Source: CAWHNT01 sp963830775 (lineage in GTDB: Bacteria > Pseudomonadota > Alphaproteobacteria > Geminicoccales > Geminicoccaceae). Taken from it: a stretch of DNA of 64,000 nt. The notes beneath the pieces are model-generated. The model did not search any database. It was not told where the DNA came from and saw nothing but the letters and a program-made list of their open reading frames with translations. A program made the position numbers and the translations under genes. The DNA is taken from the NCBI GenBank assembly GCA_963830775.1, contig CAWHNT010000038.1:110903-174902 (forward strand). Direction: 5' to 3'. This document shows positions 1 through 9,321 of the stretch, one piece after another (positions within the stretch are counted from its first letter, which is position 1; each line of letters begins with the position of its first letter).

Positions 1-354
1 GTCGGTCGCCATGGTGTAGGCGTTGAAGGCGGCCACGCAGGCCGGCCCCAGCTTCTGCAGCAGGATGGTCTCGAGGTCGACCAGATGGCGGAACGAGCCC
101 GTGATGTACATCATCGGCTCGCCCGCACCGACCCAGCTGCCCTCGGGATGCACGGTGTCGATCGCGACCTCGGCCCCGCGCTCCCGCTGCACCGTGTGCA
201 GCCAGTCGAGCGCCAGCCTGGGCGCCGAGATCACCGGCCGGCGCATGAAGACGGCGTAGGTCACCTTGCAGTCACCGAACCGCTCGACGATCGACTTCGT
301 CTTGACGAAGTACTTGTCGGTGAAGCGGGCGATCTCGCCGTTCTCGGGGTGCAT
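1..354 (-). CDS. pncB: Nicotinate phosphoribosyltransferase, N-terminal part (runs off the window)
   Basis: About 118 N-terminal residues are visible, read from an ATG at 354 to the window edge. The enzyme family converts nicotinate and PRPP to nicotinate mononucleotide in NAD salvage. Visible family-like features are an early DKYFVKTK segment (the D-x-YF-x-(R/K)T element near the start of these enzymes), a central VFMRRPVISAPR stretch, and a GEPMMYITGSF segment in the place of the beta-strand domain that precedes the catalytic barrel. The active-site half lies outside the window, so the call rests on the N-terminal fold only. No strong Shine-Dalgarno (SD) sequence precedes the ATG. A related quinolinate or nicotinamide phosphoribosyltransferase is the main alternative. 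Confidence 0.65.
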   Translation of the reverse strand, partial: MHPENGEIARFTDKYFVKTKSIVERFGDCKVTYAVFMRRPVISAPRLALDWLHTVQRERGAEVAIDTVHPEGSWVGAGEPMMYITGSFRHLVDLETILLQKLGPACVAAFNAYTMATD

Positions 355-734
355 CAGCGTTCGCCCATTCTAAGGCTGTCGGCGGCCTGGAACTCCACGC
401 CGAGAGTAGATCTCGTCGAGGACCAGCTCAGCACCGAGACCAGGCAGCGGCACAGCGCCACCGGCGAAGTCCGACGGAAGCCGTGCGTCAAAGGCACGGA
501 AGATATTGCAGGTTATCTCTGCATGCGGCCGGACGGCAGCGGCAGAGCTATCGGCCGCCCTCCGACGAGCTCGTAGCGTGTATCGGAGCCGTCCTCCCAG
601 TGCACAAACTGGGCAACGGTCATTCGCAAGTCTGGCGAGGCTTGGGCCATTGGCTCCGTGCGTCCGACAGCCGTCACGACCGACCGGAGCTAAGGAGCGC
701 TTCCAGGATAAGTCAACGACACCACTGTCCCACC
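355..734. other. Intergenic stretch with a possible decayed coding remnant
   Basis: About 380 bases between the YkgJ-like gene and the phosphoribosyltransferase start, both on the minus strand. One minus-strand frame from about 530 down to a stop at 370 reads protein-like (…FRAFDARLPSDFAGG, then GAELVLDEIYSRRG), but it has no start codon or SD and I do not recognise it. It may be the tail of a decayed gene. Nothing else is visible. Confidence 0.3.
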
Positions 735-1400
735 CTAGCCGGAAGGGATCCTGGCCCTGCCCGCCGGAACCGCATCGAGCATGCGCACGACGAGCCGATG
801 CAGCTCGCCCTTGGCCTGCCATTCGGGCGGGGTGACGGCCAGCAGCGCCTTCTCGATCAGCCCCCGGATCCCCAGCGCCTCCCGGATCACCGGCGAGTTC
901 CGGGTCACCCCGCCGGAGGTGCCGACGATCGAGCGGCACCATCCCGCGTCCCGGCTGCGGTAGGACCGGCAGGCCAGCGGCCGGTCCTCGTAGACCGAGC
1001 AGGCCCCGCTCGCCTCGTCCAGGAACGCGCACGGCACCCCGGCCTTGAGACGCCCGGCGGCATCGAGCCTGGCGACCCGCTTCGCCGTCTCCCGTACCCG
1101 CACCTCGAGCCGCGGGTCCCGCCGCGCCCGATGGGCCAGGCGCACGGCCTCGGCAGGCCGGATCTCGACCTCCAGCCCGCGGCAGCACCAGGAGCAGCCG
1201 ACATGGCAGGCGCCCTGCTCGACCTTCGGCGGCGCCAGGTTGCGCTCCAGCGTGTCGCGCGCCAGCTCCCAGGCCGCAAGCGCCCGCCGATGCCCCTCGA
1301 GCCCGCCCAGCCTGGCCTCGAACGCCCGCGCCAGCTCCGCCGGATCCCCGGTCCGGCGGATCTCGGTGCTGGCAGGCTCCGGCGAGCCGGGTCCGGCCAC
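735..1400 (-). CDS. YkgJ-family cysteine-cluster protein
   Basis: A 221-residue protein of the YkgJ/UPF0153 type, a family thought to bind a metal or Fe-S centre through clustered cysteines; its biochemical role is unknown. The cluster is visible as CHVGCSWCCRG near residue 70, followed by CAFLDEASGACSVYEDR and PLACRSY, matching the family pattern of a C-rich N-terminal knot and a C-x-x-Y-x-x-RP-x-x-CR element. I chose GTG at 1400, 8 bases after the aroG stop, because the longer in-frame extension only runs antisense-free through aroG in a shadow frame. The short gap suggests co-transcription with aroG. Confidence 0.8.
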   Translation of the reverse strand: MAGPGSPEPASTEIRRTGDPAELARAFEARLGGLEGHRRALAAWELARDTLERNLAPPKVEQGACHVGCSWCCRGLEVEIRPAEAVRLAHRARRDPRLEVRVRETAKRVARLDAAGRLKAGVPCAFLDEASGACSVYEDRPLACRSYRSRDAGWCRSIVGTSGGVTRNSPVIREALGIRGLIEKALLAVTPPEWQAKGELHRLVVRMLDAVPAGRARIPSG

Positions 1401-1408
1401 AGGCTGGA

Positions 1409-2779
1409 TCAGCTCGCCGCCCGCAGCGCCTCCCGCTCCTCCTTCAGCGCCTCCGCCATGAGGAACGCCAGCTCCAGGCTCTGCTGGGCGTTGAGGCGGG
1501 GGTCGCAGTAGGTGTGGTAGCGGTCCTTCAAGGTAGCGTCCGTGATCGCCTGGGCGCCGCCGGTGCATTCGGTGACGTCCTGGCCGGTCATCTCGACATG
1601 GATGCCGCCGGCATGGGTGCCCTCCGCCTTGTGGATGGCGAAGAAGCTCCTGACCTCGGCCAGGATGCGGTCGAACGGCCGGGTCTTGTAGCCGCTCGAG
1701 GACTTGACCGTGTTGCCGTGCATGGGATCGCAGGCCCAGACCACGTTGCGGCCGTCGCGCTGCAGGGCACGGATCAAGGGCGGCAGATGACGCTCGATCT
1801 TGTCCCAGCCCATGCGGCTGATGAGCATGAGGCGGCCGGGCTCGTTCTCCGGGTTGAGCACGTCGCACAGGCGCAGGAGGTCCTCGGCCGGCAAGCTCGG
1901 CCCGGCCTTGAGGCCGATCGGGTTGGCGATGCCGCGGCAGAACTCGACATGCGCCCCGTCGAGCTGCCGGGTGCGGTCGCCGACCCAGACCAGGTGCGCA
2001 CTCGTGTCGTACCAGCGGCCCGAGGTGCTATCGACCCGGGTCAGCGCCTGCTCGTAGCCCAGGAGCAGGGCCTCGTGGCTGGTGAAGAGCGTGGTGCGGG
2101 TGATCTCGGGCGTGCTGAGGTCGGTGACCCCGCAGGCGCGCATGAAGTCCAGCGCCTCGGTGATCCGGCCCGCCATGTCGCGGTAGCGCTCGCCCTGCGG
2201 GCTGCGGTCGAGGAAGCCCATGGTCCACTGGTGGACGCGGGTCAGCGAGGCATAGCCGCCCTGGGTGAAGGCGCGCAGCAGGTTGAGCGTGGCCGCCGAC
2301 TGCGAGTAGGCCTCGAGCTGCCGGCGCGGGTCGGGCTCGCGCGCGGCAGGCTCGAACTCGATCGCGTTGACGATGTCGCCGCGGTAGCTCGGCAGGACAG
2401 TGCCGCCGATCTCCTCCATGTCGGACGAGCGGGGCTTGGCGAACTGGCCCGCCATCCGGCCCAGCTTCACGACGGGCAGGCCGGCGCCGAAGGTGAGGAC
2501 GACCGCCATCTGCAGGAGCACGCGCAAGGAATCGCGGATCTTGTCGGCGGCGAAGTCGGCAAAGGCCTCGGCACAGTCGCCGCCCTGGAGGACGAAGCCC
2601 TGGCCTGCGCACACCTCGGCCAGCTTGTCCTTGAGCGCCCGGCACTCGCCCGCGAACACGAGCGGGGGATAGCTCGCCAGACGCCGCTCCACGTCGGAGA
2701 GGATCCTGCCGTCGGCATAGGCCGGGATCTGGTGAGCCCGGCGGCTCCGCCAGCTGTCGGGCTGCCAGTCGCGTACCAT
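1409..2779 (-). CDS. aroG: Class II 3-deoxy-7-phosphoheptulonate synthase (DAHP synthase)
   Basis: Catalyses the first step of the shikimate pathway, condensing phosphoenolpyruvate and erythrose 4-phosphate. At 456 residues it has the length of plant-like/class II enzymes. Diagnostic segments are FVLQGGDCAEAF near residue 80, KLGRMAGQFAKPRS near 125, LPSYRGDIVN, the DRTRQLDGAHVEF block, and the CDPMHGNT and HAGGIHVEMTGQDVTEC motifs that carry the metal ligands. The ATG at 2779 gives the expected N terminus beginning with a W-x-P-x-SWR element. It is followed at 8 bases by the YkgJ-like gene and preceded at 19 bases by gor, so the three may be one transcript. Confidence 0.95.
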   Translation of the reverse strand: MVRDWQPDSWRSRRAHQIPAYADGRILSDVERRLASYPPLVFAGECRALKDKLAEVCAGQGFVLQGGDCAEAFADFAADKIRDSLRVLLQMAVVLTFGAGLPVVKLGRMAGQFAKPRSSDMEEIGGTVLPSYRGDIVNAIEFEPAAREPDPRRQLEAYSQSAATLNLLRAFTQGGYASLTRVHQWTMGFLDRSPQGERYRDMAGRITEALDFMRACGVTDLSTPEITRTTLFTSHEALLLGYEQALTRVDSTSGRWYDTSAHLVWVGDRTRQLDGAHVEFCRGIANPIGLKAGPSLPAEDLLRLCDVLNPENEPGRLMLISRMGWDKIERHLPPLIRALQRDGRNVVWACDPMHGNTVKSSSGYKTRPFDRILAEVRSFFAIHKAEGTHAGGIHVEMTGQDVTECTGGAQAITDATLKDRYHTYCDPRLNAQQSLELAFLMAEALKEEREALRAAS

Positions 2780-2798
2780 GATCGATCTTCCTCTGAAG

Positions 2799-4201
2799 CT
2801 AGGCCGGTGCCGGCTGGTACATGGTGACGAACTCCTCGGCCGCCGTGGGGTGCAGGGCCACGGTGCGGTCGAAGTCGGCCTTGGTGGCGCCGGCGGTCAG
2901 CGCCACGGCAAAGCCCTGGATGATCTCGCCGGCATCGTCGCCCACCATGTGGCAGCCCAGCACCCGGTCGGTGCCGCGCTCGACCACGAGCTTCATCATC
3001 GTCCGCCGCTCGGCGCCGGCCAGCGTGTAGAGCATCGGCCGGAAGCGGGTGCGGTAGACCACGATGTCGTGGCCCAGCGTGCGCGCGCGCTCCTCGCGTC
3101 AGCCCCACGGTCGAGGCCTGCGGCAGGCCGAACACGGCAGTCGGTGTGGTCGTATAGCAGACCTCGACCGGGTTGTCGTTGAACAGGCCCTCGGCCAGCG
3201 CCCGGCCCTCGGCGATGGCGATGGGGGTGAGATCGAAGCCCTCGCCGTCCAGGCTCGCCGCCGCATGGTTGCTGGCATCGCCCACGGCGAAGATGCCGGG
3301 CGTGCTGCTCCGGTACTGCCGGTCGACGCAGACGGCCCCCATCGGGTCGCGCTTCACGCCGTGCGCCTCGAGCCCGAGGCCGTCCGTGTTGGGCGCCGGC
3401 CTGCGCCCGGTGGCGAGGATCACCTTGTCCGCCTGCAACGGCCCGCCGCTGGTCTCGACGGTGAGCGCGTTGCCCTCCTTGCGGATCGCCAAGGGCACGA
3501 TGCCGCGGCGGATGGCGAGCCCGCCATGCTCGAGCTCGGCGGTCAGGCACTCGCGCAGCTCCTGGTCGAAGCCCCGAAGCGGGTACTCGCCGCGCAGCAT
3601 CAGCGTGGTCTCGCTGCCGAAAGCATGCAGGATCGAGGCGAGCTCGACCCCGATATAGCCCGCCCCGATGACCAGGAGCCGCTCCGGCAGCGGGTAGACC
3701 TCCTCCAGGACCTCATCGGAGGTGACCGCCAGCTCGCTGCCCTCGAGCCCGTCCGGGACGTGCGGCCTGCCGCCGACGGCGACCAGCACGCGCGCGGAGG
3801 TCACGGTCTCGCCCGCAACTTCGACCCGGAACGCCTCCCCGTCCCGCTCCGGCTGCAGCCTTGCCTGGCCCTCGAACAGCCGCACGCCGGCACTCTCGAG
3901 CATGCGGATGTAGATTCCGTTGAGGCGGCTGATCTCGCGGTTGCGGTTCTCGAGCAGGCGCTCGAACGCCCGCTCCGGCGTCGCCGACATCCCAGCCATA
4001 GGAGCCCGCAAGCCGGAAATACTCGGCGAAGTGCGCCCCGTAATGCATCAGCTTCTTGGGCACGCAGCCCCGGATCACGCAGGTGCCGCCGACCCGCGAC
4101 AATTCGGCGATCCCCACGCGCGCGCCATGGCTCGCCGCCCGCCGTGCGCAGGCGACACCGCCGGAACCGCCGCCGATGACGAAGAGGTCGAAATCCGCCA
4201 A
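2799..4201 (-). pseudogene. gor: Glutathione-disulfide reductase with two +1 frameshifts
   Basis: FAD- and NADPH-dependent reduction of glutathione disulfide. The N-terminal frame has the dinucleotide site DLFVIGGGSGGVACAR and the redox disulfide GGTCVIRGCVPKK; the middle frame has the NADPH site VIGAGYIGVELASI and the FAD-ribityl motif GIFAVGDA; the last frame has the dimerisation domain ending TMYQPAPA. The frames change at about 3985 and at 3096. Removing one base at each leaves 467 codons, exactly one intact gene, so these may be sequencing errors. The start is TTG at 4201 (ILADFDLF), after a GGGGCAGG stretch. A diverged fragment of a second gor-like gene lies at about 5062-5145. Confidence 0.85.
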
Positions 4202-4410
4202 GATGCCTGCCCCGATCCGAGCGCGACGCCCTCCCCGGCGCCGCGGGGCCGCACCATGCGAGCAGGGCGTCCGGAAGGCAAGCGGAGAGGCTGGGGGAAT
4301 CCGGTCGGCACCCCCGCTCGACTGGACGATGCCGACGCAAAGCAACTATGGGTACAGGCGATGACCAGCATCGTCCGCGTCATTGCCGTGCGGCAGGCAG
4401 TACCGTGTCC

Positions 4411-4704
4411 ATGAGAACGCTCGAAGGCATCAGGTCCGAGCTGCGGGCCATGCTGCCGGACCTTCGACCACGCTGGCCGATCACACGGCTTGGCGTGTTC
4501 GGATCCTACGCCCGCGGCGAGCAACACGAGGGCAGCGACCTCGATCTCCTCGTCGATCTCGACCGGCCAGTAAGCTTCTTTGAGTTCCTGGAGCTGGAGG
4601 AGGAACTCGGCCGGCGGCTCGGCCTCCGCGTCGAGCTGGTCACCCGGCCGGCGCTCAAGCCCTTCATCGGCGACAGGATCCTGCGCGAGCTCGTGCCGGT
4701 ATGA
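4411..4704 (+). CDS. mntA: MntA-like nucleotidyltransferase antitoxin
   Basis: A 97-residue minimal nucleotidyltransferase of the type that pairs with HepT. In studied MntA-HepT systems the antitoxin neutralises the toxin by attaching AMP to a tyrosine of HepT. Visible motif: GSYARGE near residue 30, then SDLDLLVDL with the two metal-binding aspartates of the polymerase-beta fold. ATG at 4411 is preferred to a GTG six bases earlier because the family N terminus is short. The stop overlaps the hepT start in ATGA, so the pair is translationally coupled. The 209 bases upstream to gor form a divergent promoter region. Confidence 0.88.
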   Translation: MRTLEGIRSELRAMLPDLRPRWPITRLGVFGSYARGEQHEGSDLDLLVDLDRPVSFFEFLELEEELGRRLGLRVELVTRPALKPFIGDRILRELVPV

Positions 4705-5066
4705 GCACGCGCGACAGCCGGGCCTATCTCGCCGACATGCTCCAGGCCTGTGAGGACATTCAGGCGATGGTTGCTGGCTTCCCGCTGGAGCAGTTCACGG
4801 CGGATCGAATGCGGCTGAAGGCCGTGATACGCGATCTCGAGGTGCTGGGCGAAGCTGCGGGGAAGTTGCCGGCTGAGCTCCGTCTGCTCGCTCCCGGGAT
4901 ACCCTGGTCGAGGATCACCGGCATGCGTCACCGGCTGATCCACGGTTACTTCGGAGTCGATGCAGCAATCGTCTTCAAGACAGCAATTGAGGACGTGCCG
5001 GCGCTGCTTCCGCCATTGCGGGACCTCATGGCGGAGGCGCAGCGTCGCGCTCAGGTAGAAGGCTAA
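4701..5066 (+). CDS. hepT: HepT-like ribonuclease toxin (DUF86)
   Basis: A 121-residue all-helical HEPN protein. The catalytic R-x4-H-x-Y motif is present intact as RHRLIHGY near residue 79, and the C-terminal tyrosine is the residue modified by MntA in studied systems. The predicted activity is RNA cleavage that stops growth when unmodified. It overlaps mntA by four bases and directly abuts the gor-like remnant, whose reading frame on the other strand overlaps its last codons. The module lies next to an insertion-sequence patch, which fits acquisition by transfer. Confidence 0.9.
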   Translation: MSTRDSRAYLADMLQACEDIQAMVAGFPLEQFTADRMRLKAVIRDLEVLGEAAGKLPAELRLLAPGIPWSRITGMRHRLIHGYFGVDAAIVFKTAIEDVPALLPPLRDLMAEAQRRAQVEG

Positions 5067-5145
5067 GCTGTGCTTTATCTTTGAGGAGTTGCACGCCCGC
5101 ACGCTCGATCATGCGGCCGCAGATGGCGTTGAGCCGGCTGCAATC
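5062..5145 (-). pseudogene. Fragment of a second glutathione-reductase-like gene
   Basis: The minus-strand frame reads SRLNAICGRMIERAGVQLL, then KDKAQL, which matches the segment SRLNGIYIRMLESAGVRLF, then EGQARL, of the gor gene 1.1 kb away. The DNA is related but clearly diverged over about 70 bases, so this is an old paralogous or foreign copy and not a recent duplication. No start, FAD or NADPH motif survives. It lies just downstream of hepT, so the MntA/HepT module sits between a gor gene and a gor relic. Confidence 0.55.
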
Positions 5146-5469
5146 GCAGGGGGCCGAAAGTGCCCTCCTTACTCCAAGCAGCAACCTCCATGGCACTGCG
5201 CGGGGCAGCACCACGGAAGCGAGGGCCCGAGAACGCAAGCCATACACACGATTTCAATGGAACTTATGCTGCACCGCACTATTCCTCTCCGCAACCTGGG
5301 CCGGAGCCCGGGACATGGGTGGAGGACGGACGTGGCAGGCAACGGCGAGCTTGGGGTGCTCGGGATTTCCTGGCGATCGCGGTGGTGCTCTACACCGTGA
5401 GCTGGACCCTGGTCGGCCCTCCCGGCACGGTCCCGCTCACGGCGACCGAGAGCGCCACGAAGCGCAACG
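5067..5469. other. Gene-poor stretch between hepT and the IS30 element
   Basis: After the gor-like fragment, a plus-strand frame ending at the IS30 boundary reads RDFLAIAVVLYTVSWTLVG and then PPGTVPLTATESATK, one hydrophobic segment of a possible membrane protein. It has no credible start and is cut at the element, so it may be the remnant of a gene interrupted by the insertion. I do not recognise the family. Confidence 0.35.
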
Positions 5470-6479
5470 GGTTAAGCAAAGCGGATCTGGATGTCTCTGC
5501 CAAGCTCCCCGAGTAGCGCCTGGAGCGGGGTGAGGAAGCCGAGGCATTTCCGGGGCGTCAGATTGTGGGTGAGGACGATCTCCTGCAGCTCGGCATCACC
5601 GAGCGCGTCGAGGTCGAGGTCGCGCGGCAGGTCGCGCCGTAGCCGGCCGTTGGCGTTCTCGACCGCGCCTTTCTGCCAGGAGGCGTAGGCGTCGCAGAAC
5701 CAGGTTGTCATGGCGCAGGCGCTGGCGAGGAGGCCGTGCCGGGCAAAGGCGGTGTCGTTGTCGAAGGTGATGGAGGCGCGCAGGCGCGGGTCGAGCCGGC
5801 GGAAGACGGCCATCATGATGGCCACGGTCTCCGCGGCCGACTTGCCGGCAAGCCTGGCGGCGAGGACGAACCGGGTCTTGCGCTCTTTGAGCACCAGCAC
5901 CGGGCGGGTCCGCTTGCAGATCAGGAGGTCGCCCTCCCAGTGCCCGGCTTCCTTGCGCTCCTGGACGGCCTCGGGCCGGTCGTGGATGGAGCGCCGCTCA
6001 GCAATGACGTTGCGCGGCTGCCGAGCCCGACGGCGCCCCCGCTTGGCCCGCCCACGCGGTAGCAGCTTCCAGAGCTTCTCGCCTTTCTGCCCGGGGCGGT
6101 GCACGAAGGCGTAGATCGTCTCGGTGGAGACGGTGCGCAGCCCACGCTCCTCGCCACGCTTGAGCCAGCCGGCGATCTGCTCGGGCGTCCAACCCTCCAC
6201 AAGACGCTCGCGGACGAAGCGGCCGAGCTTGGCGTCACGCTCCACAAGCGCCGGCCGCTGGCGGCGCTCGAGGTAGCAGCCCTCGGCGTGGGCCGGCAGA
6301 TAGCCACCCTTGGGCAGCAGATTGCGCCGCAGCTCGCGGCTGATGGTCGAGGCCGCCCGGCCGAGCTGCCGCGCGATCGCCCGCAAGCTCAGCCCCTCGC
6401 CCTGAGCCGGCCAGCCGCTCCCTCCCTCCAGCCTCAGATGCGTCCCGCCCGACATCGCTCCATCCCGATTTGCCATTCC
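5470..6479 (-). mobile_element. IS30-family insertion sequence
   Basis: A roughly 1,010-base element whose single transposase gene runs on the minus strand. The ends are imperfect inverted repeats sharing GG, GCAAA and CGG at the same spacing: 5470 onward reads GGTTAAGCAAAGCGG, and the complement from 6479 reads GGAATGGCAAATCGG. The size fits IS30. No clear target-site duplication is visible. The right end abuts a degraded IS630 transposase, so this element probably inserted into or beside an older one. Confidence 0.7.
5472..6455 (-). CDS. IS30-family transposase
   Basis: A DDE transposase of about 327 residues. The N-terminal helix-turn-helix is LSLRAIARQLGRAASTISRE; the catalytic triad is seen as EGDLL, TFDNDTAFARH and VENANGRLRR. 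The stop codon lies inside the left inverted repeat, as is common in this family. The first 25 residues look scrambled relative to IS30 relatives: the segment expected to read like ERLARLRAEG is split over other frames although the overall frame is kept, so compensating indels are likely and activity is doubtful. ATG at 6455 is chosen because the next in-frame ATG lies in the repeat. Confidence 0.8.
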   Translation of the reverse strand: MSGGTHLRLEGGSGWPAQGEGLSLRAIARQLGRAASTISRELRRNLLPKGGYLPAHAEGCYLERRQRPALVERDAKLGRFVRERLVEGWTPEQIAGWLKRGEERGLRTVSTETIYAFVHRPGQKGEKLWKLLPRGRAKRGRRRARQPRNVIAERRSIHDRPEAVQERKEAGHWEGDLLICKRTRPVLVLKERKTRFVLAARLAGKSAAETVAIMMAVFRRLDPRLRASITFDNDTAFARHGLLASACAMTTWFCDAYASWQKGAVENANGRLRRDLPRDLDLDALGDAELQEIVLTHNLTPRKCLGFLTPLQALLGELGRDIQIRFA

Positions 6480-6489
6480 GGCCAGAGCC

Positions 6490-7596
6490 TTACCACAAGG
6501 CCCAGGGATGTTGCGCTTCATGCCGGACTCCGCCCTGGCATTGGTAGTGCTGGCAGAGCCGCTGCTGAGCTCGGCGCCGGTGAGCTTGCGCGCCGGCTCG
6601 ACCACCGCTCGCTTTCCGTGGACCCATTTGGGCTCGATCGGGTTGAGCCACGGACTTCGGCTCGGCAGCCGGCAGATCAGAAGGCGGCAACCGTGGCCGG
6701 TCCACTTGACCTCGCGATAGTGCCTCCTGACCCAGTCCTGCCCTCGCGGCTGATGTGCCAGGAGGCGTTGTCCCTGATCAGCGCAATACCCGACGGCCTC
6801 GGCCGCGAGCTGCTCGGCGACCCAGGCGAGGAAGGCGCAAGTCACGGGCTGATCGGTCGCCCGTCGACGAAGCGCAGCAGCGTCCGCTCGCGTGCAGGCA
6901 GCCACAGGCCGTAGCAGGCCAGGGCCTTCGGCTCAGGATCGGCGCGATCCACGGGATGCAGGCCAAGGCGCAGGGGCTCGCCTGCCGTCCAGGCATGCAG
7001 CGCCGGCTGCGCCAGGCGGGAGAACGAGACCTCGTCCTGGAAGCCGAGCGCCCAGCCTGGCCGGCTTTGCGCCTGCCGGATCAGGCGGTCGCGGTGACTT
7101 TTTTACGCGCGTAGTCGGGATCGGGGCTGGTGAGCCTGCGCTTGGCGCGCTTCCAGCCGACCTCCAGCGGCGCCAACGCCCGCCGGATCGTCTCGTCCGA
7201 CAGGACGGTCGCGCTCAGCCCTGGTCGTGCGCGACCTGCGCCAGCAGGGTGAGCGTCCAGGTGCTCCTGGCATGGCCGAAGGCGCGTGGCGACTGGTGCA
7301 GGAGACCGCGCAGCTGCTCCAGCTTGGCTCCATCCAGCACCGGGGCGGCGCTCTGGGCCGCGGGGAACCGGCGGTCCGGGCCGAAGGCCGCGGGCGTTGA
7401 AAGCGCGGATGGCGTTGCGCACGGTCTGCACCGCGCAGCACAAACCCTGCGCAATAGCCCGCGGCGGGCGCCCTGCCGCGCTCAGCCGCACGATCTGAGC
7501 ACGCCGCACGGTGAAGGCGCTTGGGGAACGTAGGCCGACGTCGAGCTGGGCGCGCTCCGCGCCGCTCAGCTCACGAACGAAGATCGGTGGGTGCAT
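6490..7596 (-). pseudogene. Degraded IS630-family transposase
   Basis: Pieces of one transposase in several frames. The N-terminal DNA-binding part from 7596 reads MHPPIFVRELSGAERAQL and continues with AIAQGLCCAVQTVRNAIRAF; the linker SDETIRRALAPL and RRLTSPDPDYARKK follow; the DDE half contains VCGL-like and RLPSRSPWLNPIEPKWVHGK segments near 6600, the last carrying the S-P-x-LNPIE signature of IS630. Frames change near 7370, 7220, 7085, 6860 and 6560. This is a dead copy, older than the adjoining IS30. Confidence 0.75.
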
Positions 7597-7642
7597 CCCG
7601 ATCAGATGCGGCCCGCAATGCCTGCAGAGCTACTGGGGATTG

Positions 7643-9050
7643 CTAGGCCGTCAGCTGGATCGGCTCGGCAGGCCCCGTGGCTGCGACCTTCGAGACCGTG
7701 TAGAGGTACTTTCCCGATGCCGTGGCTGGGATGTCGTCGACCTGGTCGAACCGCACCTTGCAAGTTGGGCCCATGAGATCGACCAGCTTGGCCCGAACAT
7801 GTTGTTGATGCTCCTGCAGTGCGGTGGTGCCGACGGCCTCGCCAGCCACGAACCGAACCACGACAAGGTCGTGCGACTCCTGGACGAGCTGGACCCGACG
7901 TATCACCGCAGTGTCGATCAGGTTGCCCAGCGTCGTGATCAGGAAGATCGGCGAGACCACCGCCCCGTCGCGCCGCACGAAGGACTCCATGCTGCGGCCG
8001 CTCACCTCCTCAAGCAATGGGGGGTTGCGGCCGCATGGGCACTGGCTCGGTGCCGAGCCGCCCACGGTCGCCCATTTGGTAGCGAATGAACGGCATGGCG
8101 TAGTTGTGGAGCGAGGTGATGACCAGATCGCCGTCCCGGCCCACGACCGGGCGCCCGCGTGCGTCCACGACCTCCACGAGGTGGGAGTTGATCGAGATGT
8201 GCATGCCGGAGGTGGCCGGGCACTCGCAGGCGACATCGCCCATCTCGCGCGAGCCGTAGAAGTTGATGACCGGCGCGCGGAAGGCCCGCGCGATCGCCTC
8301 GCGCATCGGCGGCAGGAGCGTGCCGCCGCCAATGACCACCGCCACCGGCTTGTGCATCTCCCGGCCGGTCCGATTGACGTACTGGGCCACCGTGTAGAGG
8401 CCGTCGATGTAGCCCCAGACCAGCTTCGGCCGGAATCGGTCGACCTCATCGACGATGGCCCTGAGTTCGGGCTCGCCCAGGGTGCCGCAGGGCACGATGC
8501 GGCGATTGTAGAGACTGTTCTCGGCATTGCGCCTGAGCGTGCCGGTCTCGATCACGATGTCTCGGTCGGAGCCCCAGATCTTGAGCTCGGGCTCGCCCGG
8601 GTGCTTCCCCAGCACCTCGAAGTGGTAGAGCTTGGTGGCGACGTTGATGTCCCAGTAATGGCTGTCCTGCCAGTAGTGGATCGGCTGACCGGTCGAGCCG
8701 CCGGTGCGGTTAGCATAGGCGCGGCGAGCGGGCGGCAGCGTGTGGTCCCGGAGCCTTTCCCCCTCGGTGCGAATGATCTCCTTGGTCAGGATCGGCACGG
8801 ACTGGAGCTGGCCCAGATCCACCCTGTGGTTCCGGACCACGCCACAGTCGCCCAGCACCTCGCGGTAGTAGGCGGTGTTGTGGAAGGCGTGCCGCAAAAG
8901 GCTTTCCAGACGCTCCTCCTGCACCCTCGTGAGCTCGGCTTGCGATGCGCGATCGAGGGAGCGGAGAAGGGCCAGCTCGCGCGCTGTGGTCGGCCTGCGG
9001 GCGCGGAGGGCAAGCGCCAGCAGCGGTCGACGCCAGTTGAGCGATGGCAT
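7643..9050 (-). pseudogene. PaaK/CapK-like adenylate-forming ligase with one +1 frameshift
   Basis: Relative of phenylacetate-CoA ligase and the CapK proteins of polysaccharide loci, which adenylate a carboxylic acid. The adenylation signature is NRTGGSTGQP near residue 120, with GSREMGDVACECPA near 270 and a C-terminal lid ending in DIPATASGKYLYTVSK. ATG at 9050 has a strong AGGAGG SD. The frame breaks at about 8045 between GRLGTE and CPCGRNPPLLEEV; deleting one base gives 469 codons and joins the two halves perfectly. The substrate is unknown; the neighbouring flippase-like gene hints at a cell-surface product. Confidence 0.75.
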
Positions 9051-9321
9051 TGGCCCTCCTGCTGAATGGGCTGACTGATGGACGCGACGGTACGGCCCCA
9101 GGAGCTCGGGCACCCGACACAAACGTGAAGGTGTCCCATTCGATCCATCAAATCCAGGCGTTTGGGATCGATTCCGGGATTCCGGCCAGGCGCCGTTGCA
9201 ACGGGTCTGCAGGCTTCTTCTGAATTCAGGAGCAAGGCAGCGTCAACCCGTATGAGTTCGCCCACTGGCCGAAGAGCTGAAGCCGGCAGCGGTTTGCTTC
9301 TCCAGGTGGCCGGAGCCTGGA

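Noticed and set aside
5460..6490. A target-site duplication around IS30
   Set aside because: The flanks at 5469 and 6480 do not repeat each other clearly.
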